Part shown: piece after piece, positions 22,791 through 34,335 of the stretch
Layout of the letters: every line of letters starts with the position of its first letter
Numbering within the stretch: position 1 is the first letter of the stretch
Origin: Datnioides undecimradiatus
Taxonomy: Eukaryota > Chordata > Actinopteri > Lobotiformes > Datnioididae
Direction of reading: 5' to 3'
DNA length: 64,000 nt
Assembly: GCA_008933995.1 (NCBI GenBank)
Contig: WARS01000033.1
Span: forward strand, 9,872,287-9,936,286
Notes under the pieces: generated by a model
Database searches by the model: none
What the model was told of the DNA's origin: nothing
Seen by the model: only the letters and a program-made list of their open reading frames with translations
Program-made: the position numbers and the translations under genes

Positions 22791-25321
22791 AGATATCATT
22801 TATGGATCCACCTAAGCAATACGTTTATAGCATTTGAATACAATTAAGAAAGAAAATAAGCAATTTAAAAATTTCTTTTACTTTTCTCTACAATCATCCA
22901 GCCACCATCAGGAGATTCAACATTGCACTGCATCTTGCAGCTTCAAGGAAATTTAAAAAAGGTAAAATAAGCCCAACTGACATGTATGTACTTTTTTTTC
23001 TGCATATAATCCAGAAAATATGCTTGTGGTAATATATTGTCACTGCAAATTTATATAAACAATACTTAACTGAAATACGTTCTTTAATAAAGTTATTTAA
23101 GAATTGATTAGAAATAAATCAATTTATTTTGATATCTTTGATATATTTATATGATACATGGGTTGGAAGGTCTGGGACGATGCTTATTAAACAGCAGCTG
23201 AAGATCGATTACAAACTCCACCTGCTAAAATAGTGTAAAAAGATTCCTTGCTTTTTCTGTTCATGCCTCTAACACAGTCTTAAAGAGCATTAAATATAAA
23301 CTGGCAAAGAAGATGACAGTAACAGGTACACGCACCATCACTGGCACTGTGGACATTTTGATGAGTGGGTCCCTGTTTTGTCAACTGAAAGGATGGGAAT
23401 GTGAATGCATGCAAGTCATGCTATTCCAAAGATAAATAATGGCAATATTAAATGGTGACGGCAATGCCAAGGAAAAGACAAGAAAGATGACGGTTGATGT
23501 AAATGTGGCTGTTTCCAAATGCTTTGAATATGTCTAAGGAGCGAGAAAATATACAAAATAAAATCAAGAATGGGATTTAAAAGACTAAAGCACTGCACAA
23601 TTCAATGGCAACTATCTGATACAACTTTTACCAATTAAAAAAACTAACATATCTTTTCACTTAAAGGCTGCTAGCTCGACAGGTGCTATTGTTGTTTCAT
23701 GTAGTGAATTTGAAATCAGTAACACACAGACAACACAAGGGAAGGAAAATTCTGACTGAATCCTACAGCCTAGTTTCTGAAAGTCAGAGTACATGTGGAC
23801 AAGACCTTAGTCTGCTGCTGCTGCAGAGAGACAGAGTGTGTGAGAGCCAGAGAGCGCTGGTAAGAGCTTCCAACAGGTGTCAGAAATCAGCTGCTAATGG
23901 CTGAAGGTGTTCCAGATCGTCTGCAGGTTACACGGGAAGCAGCAGCGGACAGAACAGCAGCAGCTGCTGAGGAAAATCCTGACACAGATCGTCTCACAGC
24001 TGCTGCAGAAACGGACTCCAAAGGATTCAGCGAAGACCGTACTGCCGGCCTCTCTCTACAGCTGACACATACCCACAGACAGACGGAGACACACACACGG
24101 AGCATTCTCTGTCTATGAATACGGCTCAAAGTGTCAGTGACTCTGGCCCTTTCACCACATATACATTCATTTATGTATACATGCAATCATTTGAAAATGT
24201 TTACAGTATGTACTCAAACACACACAGACACACACTTTAAAAAGACATACAATACACACACACGCACACATAGCCTTCTGTTTACACATTTGTAAAAAGA
24301 CACACACTCAGATTCACACACACAATATACAGCGGAGGTCTGGGTCAAGTGCTGTATTTGAAACTAACACTTCAGCTGAGACAAACAGGCTGATAAGAGT
24401 GAAACTCTACGGCATATGTGCTTTGTGTGAGTGTGTGTGTTGTTGAATGTTTTATTGAGCAGATACCTGATATCTCTGTGACACAACGCTGTGATAACAC
24501 AACACAGACCACAGTTTGTTTCATTAATGCTGAGTAGCAGATTGAATTGAAGATGACCCTGACCATGAGGTAACTCCACCTCCTTTTCTGCGAAACAGGT
24601 TTTTGGCTGAAAACTGATGAGACGTAAATACGGGCAGATACACACACATCAAAATACACAAATACACAAAATGTTTTTTTTAAATCAAGTTACATCACAT
24701 AAACAAGAAAACTAGACAACTTTTATCCTCCAAGAGCCCTGTCACACCCTTATTTATCCTATTAAATGTTTGCATAATTTGAGTCTAATTACCAATAATG
24801 AAATTATCATTACAGGCAGGGAAGTAAATGTGGGCTACGCTGGCCTCAAATTCAACCCTAGTGAACTTTGTTATTAGCTGATGGTGCAAATTTACACATT
24901 AATGAGTTGACAGAGTCACTATTGTTGTTTAAGATACAGTATTACTCTGGAGAACTAAAAACTGCTGTGCTGGATTTGCTTCAGCGAGTTAGCTTGAGGG
25001 AAATTATCATTTTAATTTAGTCAGACTGCTGTTGGCAGGTCAAGCAACAACAACACTAAAGAACTGTTTTAGGCCCAGTGGTGCTCTGAGATAAATGCTC
25101 ATATGACTGCTGACATGCTCAAAATGACAACATGCAAAAATACTACTGCTGTTAAAATTCATTTGTTTATTAGAAATAAACATTAAGAACAGTTGAGGCT
25201 GGTTGAACCAGTAATGGTGGCAGATGAAAAGACTTGGTATCAACAGTTATTACAACTCACTGCCTGCACTAAATTAAATGTGAACGCATCCAATGGCTGT
25301 CAAAACACTGCACTTACAACC
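22791..25321. other. Non-coding stretch with one coding-like segment
   Basis: AT-rich from 22.8 to 23.7 kb, then a CpG-bearing, codon-like segment at 23.89-24.12 kb (listed separately), then imperfect CA tracts at 24.06-24.33 kb. The rest is unremarkable. Confidence 0.45.
23897..24118 (+). other. Coding-like small open frame, unproven
   Basis: A 73-codon frame begins MAEGVPDRLQVTREAAADRT and continues as an Ala/Glu/Asp/Thr-rich hydrophilic stretch to about residue 50. It then degrades into a CA-repeat reading (THTHRQTETHT). The first 50 residues use several CpG-containing codons, unusual for this AT-rich setting. A donor-like GCTG|GTAAGAG lies just upstream at about 23858-23869, and an acceptor-like pyrimidine run with CAG at about 24048-24061. 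The start context is weak (C at -3, G at +4). No family is recognised. It may be a small exon, a 5' untranslated region or chance. Confidence 0.15.
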
Positions 25322-25500
25322 GTGAATGTCAACTGAGTGAGAGGAAATGTGAGGGTTCCCAGAGTCAGTAGGATTTAACCTCTGGGGACCATGAAAGTTT
25401 ATAAAAATGTGATGTCAATCCATTTTATAATTGTGGAGATATTCTGTATGGACAAAAGACGGCCATCTCTAGAGCCATGCTGATAGCATTGCTAAAAAGA
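25322..25500 (+). repeat. Teleost repeat, GTGGCGCTA family
   Basis: Phrases GAGTCAGTAGGATTTAACC, CTCTGGGGACCATGAA, ATGTCAATCCATTTTATAAT and CTAGAGCCATGCTGATAGC follow the order of a very common fish repeat (agtaggattcatcctctggggaccatgaatg ... ccctagagccatgctgctagc). No coding capacity. Diverged, hence not recent. Confidence 0.65.
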
Positions 25501-25609
25501 GCTGGTAACTGAAGTTGTATTTATTTTTAAAAAAAAAAGGATTTTGCTTTGAAAAATAAAACCACAAAATGATGGGACCCAAACCTACTCAATGTAACCG
25601 GAGATCAGC

Positions 25610-25930
25610 AATAGACCAACAGGAAGAAAGAGTGTGAGGGACCATAGAGAGAAAACTAGAGGAGCCTCTGACTCAATCCAAATCAGGGTCCCCCTAATCA
25701 CGCAGCAGACCCATCTTGTTGGGAAATTGTTTGTAATTAATGCTCAATTAAACTTGACATGGTCGCCCCAAATCCCCTGTAAGGTAACAAATTGGTCTGC
25801 ACAGCTGGTCCATATTGGCTGTGCTGAGGCGGCCTCTAGAGTTACCTTGTTAAGGTACATTCCCTTCCTCAATGATAGTATTTATAAGATTTGTTTCATC
25901 CCTCTCGGCTGCTGACGGACCCACAGAGTA
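25610..25930. promoter_or_regulatory. Candidate conserved non-coding element
   Basis: A repeat-free block dense in homeodomain, SOX and FOX-type cores: ATTGTTTGTAATTAATG and CTCAATTAAACTTGAC at about 25727-25760, then a GC-shifted half with GGCGGCCTC. The overlapping 93-codon frame (25634-25915) has no recognisable similarity. One of the better enhancer candidates; conservation is inferred. Confidence 0.42.
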
Positions 25931-27497
25931 AGAGAGAGAGACTGAGGAAGAGAGAGAGGGACGCTTTAAAGACAAACTGTGGTAACTTCACCATTTGATT
26001 ACACCAGGGTAATCACTGACACTTTGTAAGCACACACACACACACACACACACAACACAGGAATCCAAGGAATCCATCTGCAGATGTATTCATCTGTGTG
26101 TGTATTAACGTCTTATTAACAACACATGGCGTTTGAGGAGAGAAACTGATGTCGGAAGGCTAATTTTCTGCAACAACGACGAAATGCAGTGATGGAATCT
26201 GTCTTTGTATGTCTCTGTACAACATGGTGTGTTTTCGATGTTTGGTTAACAGTGCACCACATTGATGTGTAACGGGGCTGGATGTGTGTGGAGGTGCTGA
26301 AGGCTTTGTCCACACAGTCATCCTGTTTGCTGTTGCATTAGGTGGGCAAACAGATGACACCGCTGACTCATCTGTGGAGAGAGAGTGCGCTTATTTGACC
26401 ACTAAGTCGTTTAATATTGTCCATCTGCCTCCACTGCAAACAAATAAACAGGAGCATGCATGTCATTTGTCACAAATGTCATCTACTTTCCTATATACTA
26501 TATACTGAAAATAACAATGGATTCAACAATAGTATAACCTTCATAACTTACTGAAATACACAGTGAGATGTTATACATTTGTAACCATTATTATCAAAGT
26601 AGCAATGACTTTTATATATCTGTATTTAACAGTCTTAGTTAAATTAGGCAGTGTTTTCCTGTTCTTCATCAATGGATTGTTTTATATTGATTTTCTCAAA
26701 ACAACTGATGCTCATTTATTTATTCTGCATTTTCAGATAATTACATCCATATATATAAACATTCTGACATGAAATGGTATAAAGCCTATGCTGACAAAAT
26801 TATTGCAAAGCCTATGCTTTATACATAGTTAATAACTCTTTTCTTTACAACTTAATTAGGAATCTTACTTTATTAAAATGGAAAAAGTCTCCCCTTCCAA
26901 TGGCACAGTTTCCATATTAAGCTAGAAAAGACTGATTTAAAGTGCTTTTGTCTCACCCTGGATTGACCTGCATTCACCCGTTCCTCAGTCTTGAGGACAT
27001 TCCAGCATGTAGTTTTATATGCATACCTGTATGTCTGTTGTGTTTGTCGAGGGGTCGTGGGTGTTGTTGACTCTTGGTGAATGGTTACCTCCTGGTGTTG
27101 TGTTGCGACAGGAACTGCAGTGGCCTGATCCTGAAGCCGCGTGCTTATCAGAGAGAAAACTATCATGACAAACACCTCAGCTGTCGATTCAGAGTGGAGT
27201 CTGTGGTGATCATTACTGACTGGCTGTGTTTGTGTCAGCCGACAGGTTATAAGTGTTGGTTATTGATCAATTTAACGACCTACATGTCAAGGAAGGAAGC
27301 CTTTAATCATTAATACCTCGTGGAAAAAGTGGATTGAAGTGTTTATTTGAAGATTCAGACAGGTGGTAAATTAAAGCAGAAACTAACACAAAAGGTCTCA
27401 GTAGGGCCTCGGTTCAATACAAATTGTTATTGATTCTACAAGTCTCTGTACTCTACCTGAAGCGTGATCACTGTTCTGACTCAAAGTGCTTGTGTAT
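25931..27497. other. Non-coding stretch
   Basis: Begins with a GA-rich tract (about 25928-25962), holds the (CA)12 run listed separately, and becomes very AT-rich at 26.5-26.9 kb. No exon seen. Confidence 0.5.
26031..26055. repeat. (CA)12 microsatellite
   Basis: An uninterrupted 25-bp CA run. Confidence 0.95.
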
Positions 27498-27672
27498 GCT
27501 GTCCAACATGTCAGTTCAAAAGCTACCATAGGGTGTTCAATTGAGTTGATATCTGATGGCTATAAAAGGCCATAACATATGATTCAAAATCAGTTTCATA
27601 CATTTTCATTCAATACAGTAAGTTCTCATGTCCAGTGCCATCCTGGAAGAAACCATTCCCATCAACAGTCTG
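27498..27672 (-). pseudogene. Tc1/mariner transposase fragment, inactive
   Basis: Read on the minus strand, the segment gives a DGNGFFQD-like stretch and then MYETDFESYVMAFYSHQIS and TQLNTLW. This lines up with the Tc1 transposase region DGSGLFQDDNAP... EYENDVNHMLWPSQSPDLNPIEHLW, which holds the second aspartate of the DDE/D catalytic triad just upstream. At least three stops or frame changes break it. PSQSPDLNP has decayed to FYSHQISTQ, and no N-terminal domain or terminal inverted repeats are seen nearby. It is an old, truncated DNA-transposon relic with no function expected. The 141-codon minus-strand frame at 27606-28031 runs through part of it in another frame and is not a gene. Confidence 0.72.
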
Positions 27673-28890
27673 ATCCGTCCTGCACTGACATTGTCAGTCA
27701 CGTGAAGTACCCTATGCATCAAATGTACCCTGTCAGTCATCAATGCCTGAAACCATATACAGATGTCTTTTCCACACATCAGATGCAGGATGCAGATGTC
27801 AGTCACAAAGAAAGCCCAGCTATTTTGACAAGAGCAGGGACTAAAATCCTGCCATCCTTGCAACAACAATGAACTGTCTTTCAAGTCACTTTGATTCTCT
27901 TGACATTTTGATACAAAATCAGAATAAATATTTGTATACAGTCTAGAGAGAATGAGTGGATGTATATTCCTTAATTTTACCATAGAGTGCAACTGCAATG
28001 TGGATGCATTGCCACTATCATCTATCTCCATTCATTTATTCAGGTATGTCCTATAATTTGTCACCATTGCACATTTGTCCTATATTCAGAAGAGCAAAAA
28101 TTAGCAAATGCGTACATGAGCGTGATCGCTGTTGGCAGCTGATGATGTTTTCTCTCGTCGCCCTGTGGCGTGGAACCTGCTCTTGTGTTTGGACGGTGAT
28201 GAAATTCAGTGTGTTTGCTTGTCAAGAAAGATACAACAAACCCTGCATTTTCTGAACCAACAATCCCACACTCTTCCTGCACAGAGGACAGAGGCTCCAC
28301 TGCTCTCTGCAACCTGCTAAAAATGAAAACATTATTCATAAACTAAAAATTTTTTTTTTTCATGTGTAACAAAATCCTCCAGTTACAATATCCACTTGTA
28401 ACAACTAATGCATCATGCATTAAGTGTTCTCATGGTGCATTCACAGCACCTGGTTAAACTTTGGGAAATTTAGGATCGTCATAAAAAGGTCCGCTGTGAC
28501 TTGAAGCATAAGAGTGGACATGTTTACTTGATCAGCATTTAATCAAAACCACAATATTTCTCTAAACTTAAGCAAAGTGCTTTTGTGGCCTCCAGCTAAA
28601 CCACATGAATTCAAAGCCTGATCCCCAGTGTCCATCCTGCACTTTGTACAGTATGTGCACCATCCACCACCATACAACTAGCATGCACTAGCATGCACTT
28701 CAGAAATGTTGACTGTGAATGTAATTTGGGCAGCAATTTCAAGTTTCACTCAAATACGGTTAGAGCTTTTATTTAATAGATAGCTGAGCTGGTCTGAGCC
28801 TCACAATACTAATAAATAATAAAATGATATGCTTTATAATAACTCACAGGTAAAGAGTTTCAGTCACCGCAAGGCTTCATTTGAAAGACT
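27673..28890. other. Non-coding stretch
   Basis: It may include further unrecognisable remains of the transposon. No exon, RNA gene or microsatellite is supported. Confidence 0.45.
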
Positions 28891-29070
28891 GTGGTGCAAC
28901 TAACTATATTCATTATTGAATCATCTGTTGGTTTATTCAAAATGATTAATTATTCATCAAAATTAAAAAGTTGTTTAGCCTTTCAACCATTCTTTTTGCC
29001 TGACAAATTACTTCTTGTTGATTGTTGTTGGTTAATTTTCTCTTAACTGAACAAGTCATTGTCTAACCTT
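28891..29070 (+). repeat. 'GCAACTAACGATTA' teleost repeat, copy 2 (internally deleted)
   Basis: The left end GTGCAACTAACTATATTCAT and following ATTATTGAATCATCTGTTGG track the family start closely. After AAAAAGTTGTTTAG the sequence jumps to the family's right end (GTTGGTTAATTTTCTCTTAA), so the middle is missing. Confidence 0.65.
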
Positions 29071-29959
29071 CACACAGTGCATAGTGCTGTTATGCAATTT
29101 ATCATCAGTTTAAAAATCACGTCTCTCCCGATGGAGCAAATCTTAAAGCATTTCTCAAAACTATTTTTGTAAAGGGTTTTTAGGTTCAGTTTTTTTTCTA
29201 AGAGTGATATCTGCCTGGCCCTGAGAGAAGAGGTCAATCAGCTGACTTGCACCAGCACTACATCACTGCCTGCAGCTACTGTACATACGTCATGTTAACA
29301 AATCTCTGTGGGTAGAATTCACATCGTCACAGTGTTTTGCTGGTGTATCACAGCCCTCTTACAGGAAGGATGGCGGTGAAAGTCAGGTCAGAGGAGGCTG
29401 TCTGTCAGCTGGCCTGCTGCTTTCCTGCCCACATCCTCCCCAAGGTGTTAAAATGGAACTGACATGGGTGACATGTTAGTATGACATGTGTGGCGTCAGG
29501 GGAAGACACCGCTCCAGGGCGTCCGGCTGCTGTACTGTCTGAAAACTTAAAGACAGAAGCTGGAGTTATGTGTTATTGTTCTGATGTGACAGATGAGATG
29601 TAGTAATCTCTGTATGTTTGCAGTAAAAAGTTAGCATTTTTTAATAAGTATTTACTGCCCTGAAGTCTTTGTGTCAGGCTTGAAGATCTGATCTGTGATC
29701 TGTGTTTCATCTGTCACTGTGAGTTGTTCTTCATTACATGCTCACTCACAGAAATGTTTTTGTTGATATTTTCCTTAAATTTCCACAATTTTATGCCCTA
29801 AATTCAGGTATTAAAAGGCTTCCCACAGCTTCATAAAGCATGGACACATTAATAACAGGAAATTAAAACTGTCTCATGAAAATATTTAGATATGTATGAG
29901 TTTACAGAACGATATCTGTTTAATGGGGAAATTTCTAGGATACATTACAGTCGTTAAGC
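29071..29959. other. Non-coding stretch
   Basis: Mixed composition. A GC-shifted piece at about 29260-29530 could be a weak regulatory candidate. No exon seen. Confidence 0.45.
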
Positions 29960-30025
29960 TTTGTACCAGCATGGTAACATGCTCATATTGACGGATTAAC
30001 ATGCTGACAGTAACTGATTATTAAC
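29960..30025 (+). repeat. Fragment of 'GCTAACATGCT' teleost repeat
   Basis: GCATGGTAACATGCTCATAT and ATTAACATGCTGACAGT match the part of the GTGGCGCTA family that carries alternating 'gctaacatgctcac' and 'aacatgctgatg' phrases. Short, diverged fragment. Confidence 0.4.
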
Positions 30026-30562
30026 AAGCTAATTTCCTTAAAATTCATGAAACAAAATATCCAGCATCATCTGTTTACAGAAGCAGCTCAGGCCACCATG
30101 TTACAGTGACACATCATGAACTGAAGACGAGCTGGCAGATGTTGTGTAACACTGTGGCTTCCTACTGTTGTCACTGTCTGAGTGGATGGATTTGTGAGTT
30201 ACTGTTTTCCAGAGTCTTAGTGAGGGCGGGAATGTTGTCCTTATCTGATCTGCATGTTAACATGAGGGAAACAATCCACTGTCAGCAGCTGCTTGTTTAA
30301 ACCAGGCGTGGAGCACAGGACGAGAGGAAGTGTCAACCCCTGTTAGAGCTAAAAGGTTTCAGTGAAATCAGCTGCTGCTATAGGGTGTCAATAAAAAGTG
30401 TTTGACTTTATCTGCATTTCTGAAATAAAATATCTTATATTCAGCATGGAAAGCCTTATTTAAACATTAAAAAAATACAGTATCAACATGAGTGCATGAT
30501 GAATGTGAAGACTTTGATAGCTTACAGATGTAAACCTTAAAAATAAATAAAATATGGCTGAT

Positions 30563-30868
30563 GTAGAGCTGAAACCAATTAGTTGAAAAATGAATAATCT
30601 TAATTAACTGATTAATAGTTAAAGGAATGTCTGAGCAAATAGGACCAGAAAAATCTTTTCAAATAATTAAATAGAAAAAAATATTTTCTCGTTTGTCTTC
30701 TATATATTTTTAATTTATTTATTATGGAATATTTTTGAGTTTTAAAGACGACAGTTTAAGATATTACAACATGATCGAGGAGCTCGTGATGGGCATTTTT
30801 TCAAAGACCAAATGTCTGGTCATGAGTTGAGATTATTTGATAATAAAAATTTGAATTTGCGGCCCTGG
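30563..30868 (-). repeat. 'GCAACTAACGATTA' teleost repeat, copy 3 (inverted)
   Basis: It starts with the reverse complement of the family's right end (GTAGAGCTGAAACCAATTAG). It closes with the reverse complement of its left end (TGAGATTATTTGATAATAAA... TTTGCGGCCCT). The centre includes GGGCATTTTTTCAAAGACC, matching the expected 'gacatttttcac... tagacca' in reverse. AT-rich and heavily diverged. Confidence 0.55.
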
Positions 30869-31999
30869 ACTGAAGATCATAACAAAAGAAAAAAGGAGCT
30901 GATATTTGGTGGCCAACGTGACCGACATGTCTGAGCCTGAGCTGAAGATTTCTTGCTAAACTGAGTTGTATGTGTATTTTACAAATCCTTTTTATTCTTT
31001 GTTTCACATGACTGCATTACAGAACAATCTCAGCATTCAGGCAATAGCTGGAAAGTACCTAAAAATTACAGTTTAGTGTAAATTTGTGTCTTTAACTTAA
31101 TTAGACATCTATAAACAAGTTAGAAAATCCAAGGTTTGTAGGAAACAGAAGATCAGAGTTTTAACTCTTCAGCAGCACAGATCCAAACGTCTCAGACAGC
31201 ACGTGGATTCGCCTTTATCCCACTTTTTATGAACCGTCATGTGGCATCTGCTTGACAAATAGTTAAATGTGCTCTCTGATCCTGTGTAAATGGGGCCTAA
31301 AATGGCACCGTCAGCTCTTACAGGTCTGTGCACGAGTCCAGAGCTGTGTGAGAAAGTGCTCTTTATATTCCTACCCATCAGCCAGCTACCCCTCACATGT
31401 CATTAGCGAGAAGAGGCTTTTATGTGCCTCATCGTCACACCATGCAAAGGCACAAAGCTTAAAATGTCCCATACTCAAGTTGTTATATTGGGTGTTTTAG
31501 CATCACTTAGTCTCATTAAATTCTTATTTTCTCCAATATTGCTTTTTAATAATTGAGAAACTATCTGGTGTTTTGATTTTGCTTTTTACAACACAACAAA
31601 GAGGACTTTAAATCAAGCAAAAAGATTACACAATACAGTAAGACTTATCCCAACAGCTGTCCTCATTAATGTATGAATTTTAGTATGGTTTATTTGTACC
31701 AACCCTAACCCAGCAAACTGAGGTGGACGGAGTTTGAGCTTTTAGCTGATTTAAAACAATCACAATTTGTTTTGTTTTGTTAACATTGTCTTCATATATC
31801 TGCATTTTCCTATGTTAAGTCAGCACAAACAGGTGCAATACAACAAAAAAAATGAAAGTCGAAAGGCAACTCAGAACTCAGCCACCATTGCAACCAGAGT
31901 GATACCAATTTGTTACGTCTGGACAACATAAGCGAGGTCGTGTGGAGGCGGAGGTGGAGGAGGAGAAGGAGGGTGTGAAGGTTGGCCTCCTGCCTCCTC
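30869..31999. other. Non-coding stretch
   Basis: Mixed sequence with no supported exon, RNA or repeat. A GGAGGTGGAGGAGG purine tract lies near 31945-31965. Confidence 0.45.
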
Positions 32000-32300
32000 A
32001 TCCCTCGTTAGTTAGGAATTTGTTTGCCCTCTGTCTAGAGCTGTGACCTGTAATGGACCACGAAGCCCTCTGGTCAACATAGGATTACCCAAGAGCCTCT
32101 CCTCAGGGCAAGGACCCTAACACACCCACTATCCCACACAACACACACGCACGAACTCCACACCAGGCGATAGGCCATCTAAGCCGCACTGATAACAACC
32201 ATTACTAATGGCAATTAGCCCATTAGATCCTTGTTAATGCCCACTGACTTGGAGATAGTTTGGGTGAATGAATCTTGGAGGATTTGGTTTATGTGGTCCA
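32000..32300. promoter_or_regulatory. Candidate conserved non-coding element
   Basis: Repeat-free and GC-shifted on the left. The right half (32185-32240) has a tight cluster of homeodomain and SOX-type cores: GATAACAACCATTACTAATG, GCAATTAGCCCATTAGATCC. Such dense ATTA/TAAT spacing within about 50 bp is typical of developmental enhancers. Conservation is inferred. Confidence 0.42.
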
Positions 32301-33602
32301 TCTCTCTTTACCTCTTTGTTCCCTCTGTCTGTTTGGAGGAGATATGAATCCCTGTTCAAACAGCAGCAGATGACCATTTCCTCATAGTTTGCCAGCAGTG
32401 ATGTGGTTAAAGGAACTTGCTTGTTGAGAGATTTGAAATTTATGACATGCACACAAGTATTTTGAAATAAATACGCCAGGAGCAGAGAGAGTCTGTGTTT
32501 GACTTTGAGAATATATTGAAGCAGCAGTTCCTTAAACAGTTTAAAAACCAGACGCAGAAGTGGGTAAATTCAGGATTAAACTGGGATTAGGGTTAATTAG
32601 AAATTAGCTCAAACAGACTCCTGATGTATATTATATGCTGCCACAGACTTAAGAAAACACTGAAATAAATAATTACCAACTAATCAACCCAGCAGCACTG
32701 TAGCAGAGTCTGGCAGCCACTTGCCAGCCCTTACTACTGCCAATTTTCATTTTTAACTATCGCCATTTAGCCAATAGATTACACAAACACTGACTGCTCA
32801 ACACCAGGAGCCAGACTAGCTGAGTATCTAACCTAAGTACCTAAAGCTCAAGTGGTGATCTTTAAATTTGGTTGCCGTGTGCAGGGTCTCTGCACCTCAG
32901 GCTCCATTAGAGGACTTTGTGTTAATCCTGCGGGGATTCTGCCATCCCCTCGCCGCCCCAGGCCTCTGTGTGGGAGATAGGACGGCCCAGGGATGGTATG
33001 AAGGCTTGGAGGGGAGCCCAAACACTGCTAAAATAACTCACTGGCTCTTTCTTTTTTCTCTGCATCCCTCTTGTGAGCAAAGACAACACACACATACCTG
33101 TTTGATGAATGGGAGTTTCTGCCCGGTTTACTCTGCAGTGAAAACGCCTTGGAGTGACTCATTCTGCATACAAAAAAAACCTACAGAAAAAAAAGAAATG
33201 AAAAACCGAGAAAAAGTAATGCATGTAAATGCAGTAGGGATAGTTTGTTTCTCTGCCACAAATGCAAATATGTTAGGTGTCTGTTTAATGCATGCAGCTC
33301 TTTAAGGGTCAAGCTGTCGCCATTAAATGTTTTTGTTTGTTTTTTTAAATTTTAACTGTAAAAATGTCTCCATAGACCTACAAAGAAGCATTGTTAGCAG
33401 AGAGACAGCTTTGTGTTGCATTCTCCCACTTTGGGTTGATGCGTTTTTGGCCTGAAGGATAACAGAAGAGGCTTTTGTGTTCTGTTTTGTTTTTTCCCCT
33501 CTCTGCCAGCGTCTGTGCTCCTCCTTGGTCATAACTTTGACAGCTAACAGTACACCTCTGGATAAGTGCTGTTTGTTTAATTGCGCCCTACAGTAATAGT
33601 TA
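32301..33602. other. Non-coding stretch with a GC-rich segment
   Basis: A GC-rich segment with several CpGs at about 32875-33020 sits inside the 145-codon plus-strand frame 32868-33305, the longest open frame in the window. That frame has no recognisable domain, no supporting neighbours, and ends in low-complexity Lys/Glu. I read it as a chance frame across a GC-rich, possibly regulatory, segment. Confidence 0.4.
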
Positions 33603-33620
33603 CAGTTTGGGCCCAAACTG
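33603..33620. repeat. Perfect 18-bp palindrome
   Basis: CAGTTTGGGCCCAAACTG is its own reverse complement. No spacer. It could be a dimeric factor site or chance. Confidence 0.9.
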
Positions 33621-33924
33621 AGAGCTATAAACATTTAATTAATTCAACACATTACATTAAACCAAACCAAATCACCAAAAGACTGCTTTCTCACTGCTAA
33701 AGCTTACTGGGTTTTTACAAGTTTATGTGATCAACCGGCACATGAACCTTTCTTAAAAGGGGTATTGCCCATATTCTCCTGCAACAACAAAGCTGCTTTA
33801 AAGTGAAACTGTAAAATAATATAATAAATTAGGCTTTTCGCTTTTTAGACAAAGCAAAAATCACTACGTCAGAAAAAAAGTAATTTTCCTAAAAATACTA
33901 TGATGGTACGTGAACATATTACTT

Positions 33925-34335
33925 ACATTTTAAAATACTCAGCCCTACTTTAAAAGAAGTAGAAGTAGAAGAACAAAAACATTTAAAGAAACCAGAGCAT
34001 TATACTTAAATGAATGGTCTTTATTATTATAGATTATTCTAATATAATTCGTGATGCATTAACATATGAGCAACATTTTAATTTTACAGGTCCTGCACAT
34101 TTTCACTACTTTATGGACTTTGGGATGGTTTTATGCCAAAGTTCCCTAATTTATAGGTTGATCATATGTTTTGTTATTGAAATCCTAATCTGTCCACAGC
34201 TGCCCACAGCTGGCAGATAAATTATTGAGTAAAAAGTACAAAATTTCCTCTTAAATGTAGTAAATTTGAAGTATAAAGGGCCATAAGTAAAAAAAAAAAA
34301 TACTTGTGTAAATGCACTCAGTTGCTTTTCACCAA
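33925..34335 (+). repeat. CAGTGGTGGAA-type teleost repeat, clear copy
   Basis: A long run of phrases occurs in the family order: ATTCGTGATGCATTAACATA, GGTTGATCATATGTTTTG, GGCAGATAAATTATTGAGTA, AAAAGTACAAAATTTCCTC, GAAGTATAAAGGGCC and TGTGTAAATGCACTCAGTTG. Non-coding. The left end is hard to place. Orientation is opposite to the copy at 41354-41725. Confidence 0.7.

Noticed and set aside
27606-28031. 141-codon minus-strand open frame
   Set aside because: It overlaps the Tc1 relic in a different frame and resembles no protein family.
32868-33305. 145-codon plus-strand open frame, longest in the window
   Set aside because: No recognisable domain, no splice or operon context, and a Lys/Glu low-complexity end; it spans a GC-rich segment where long chance frames are expected.
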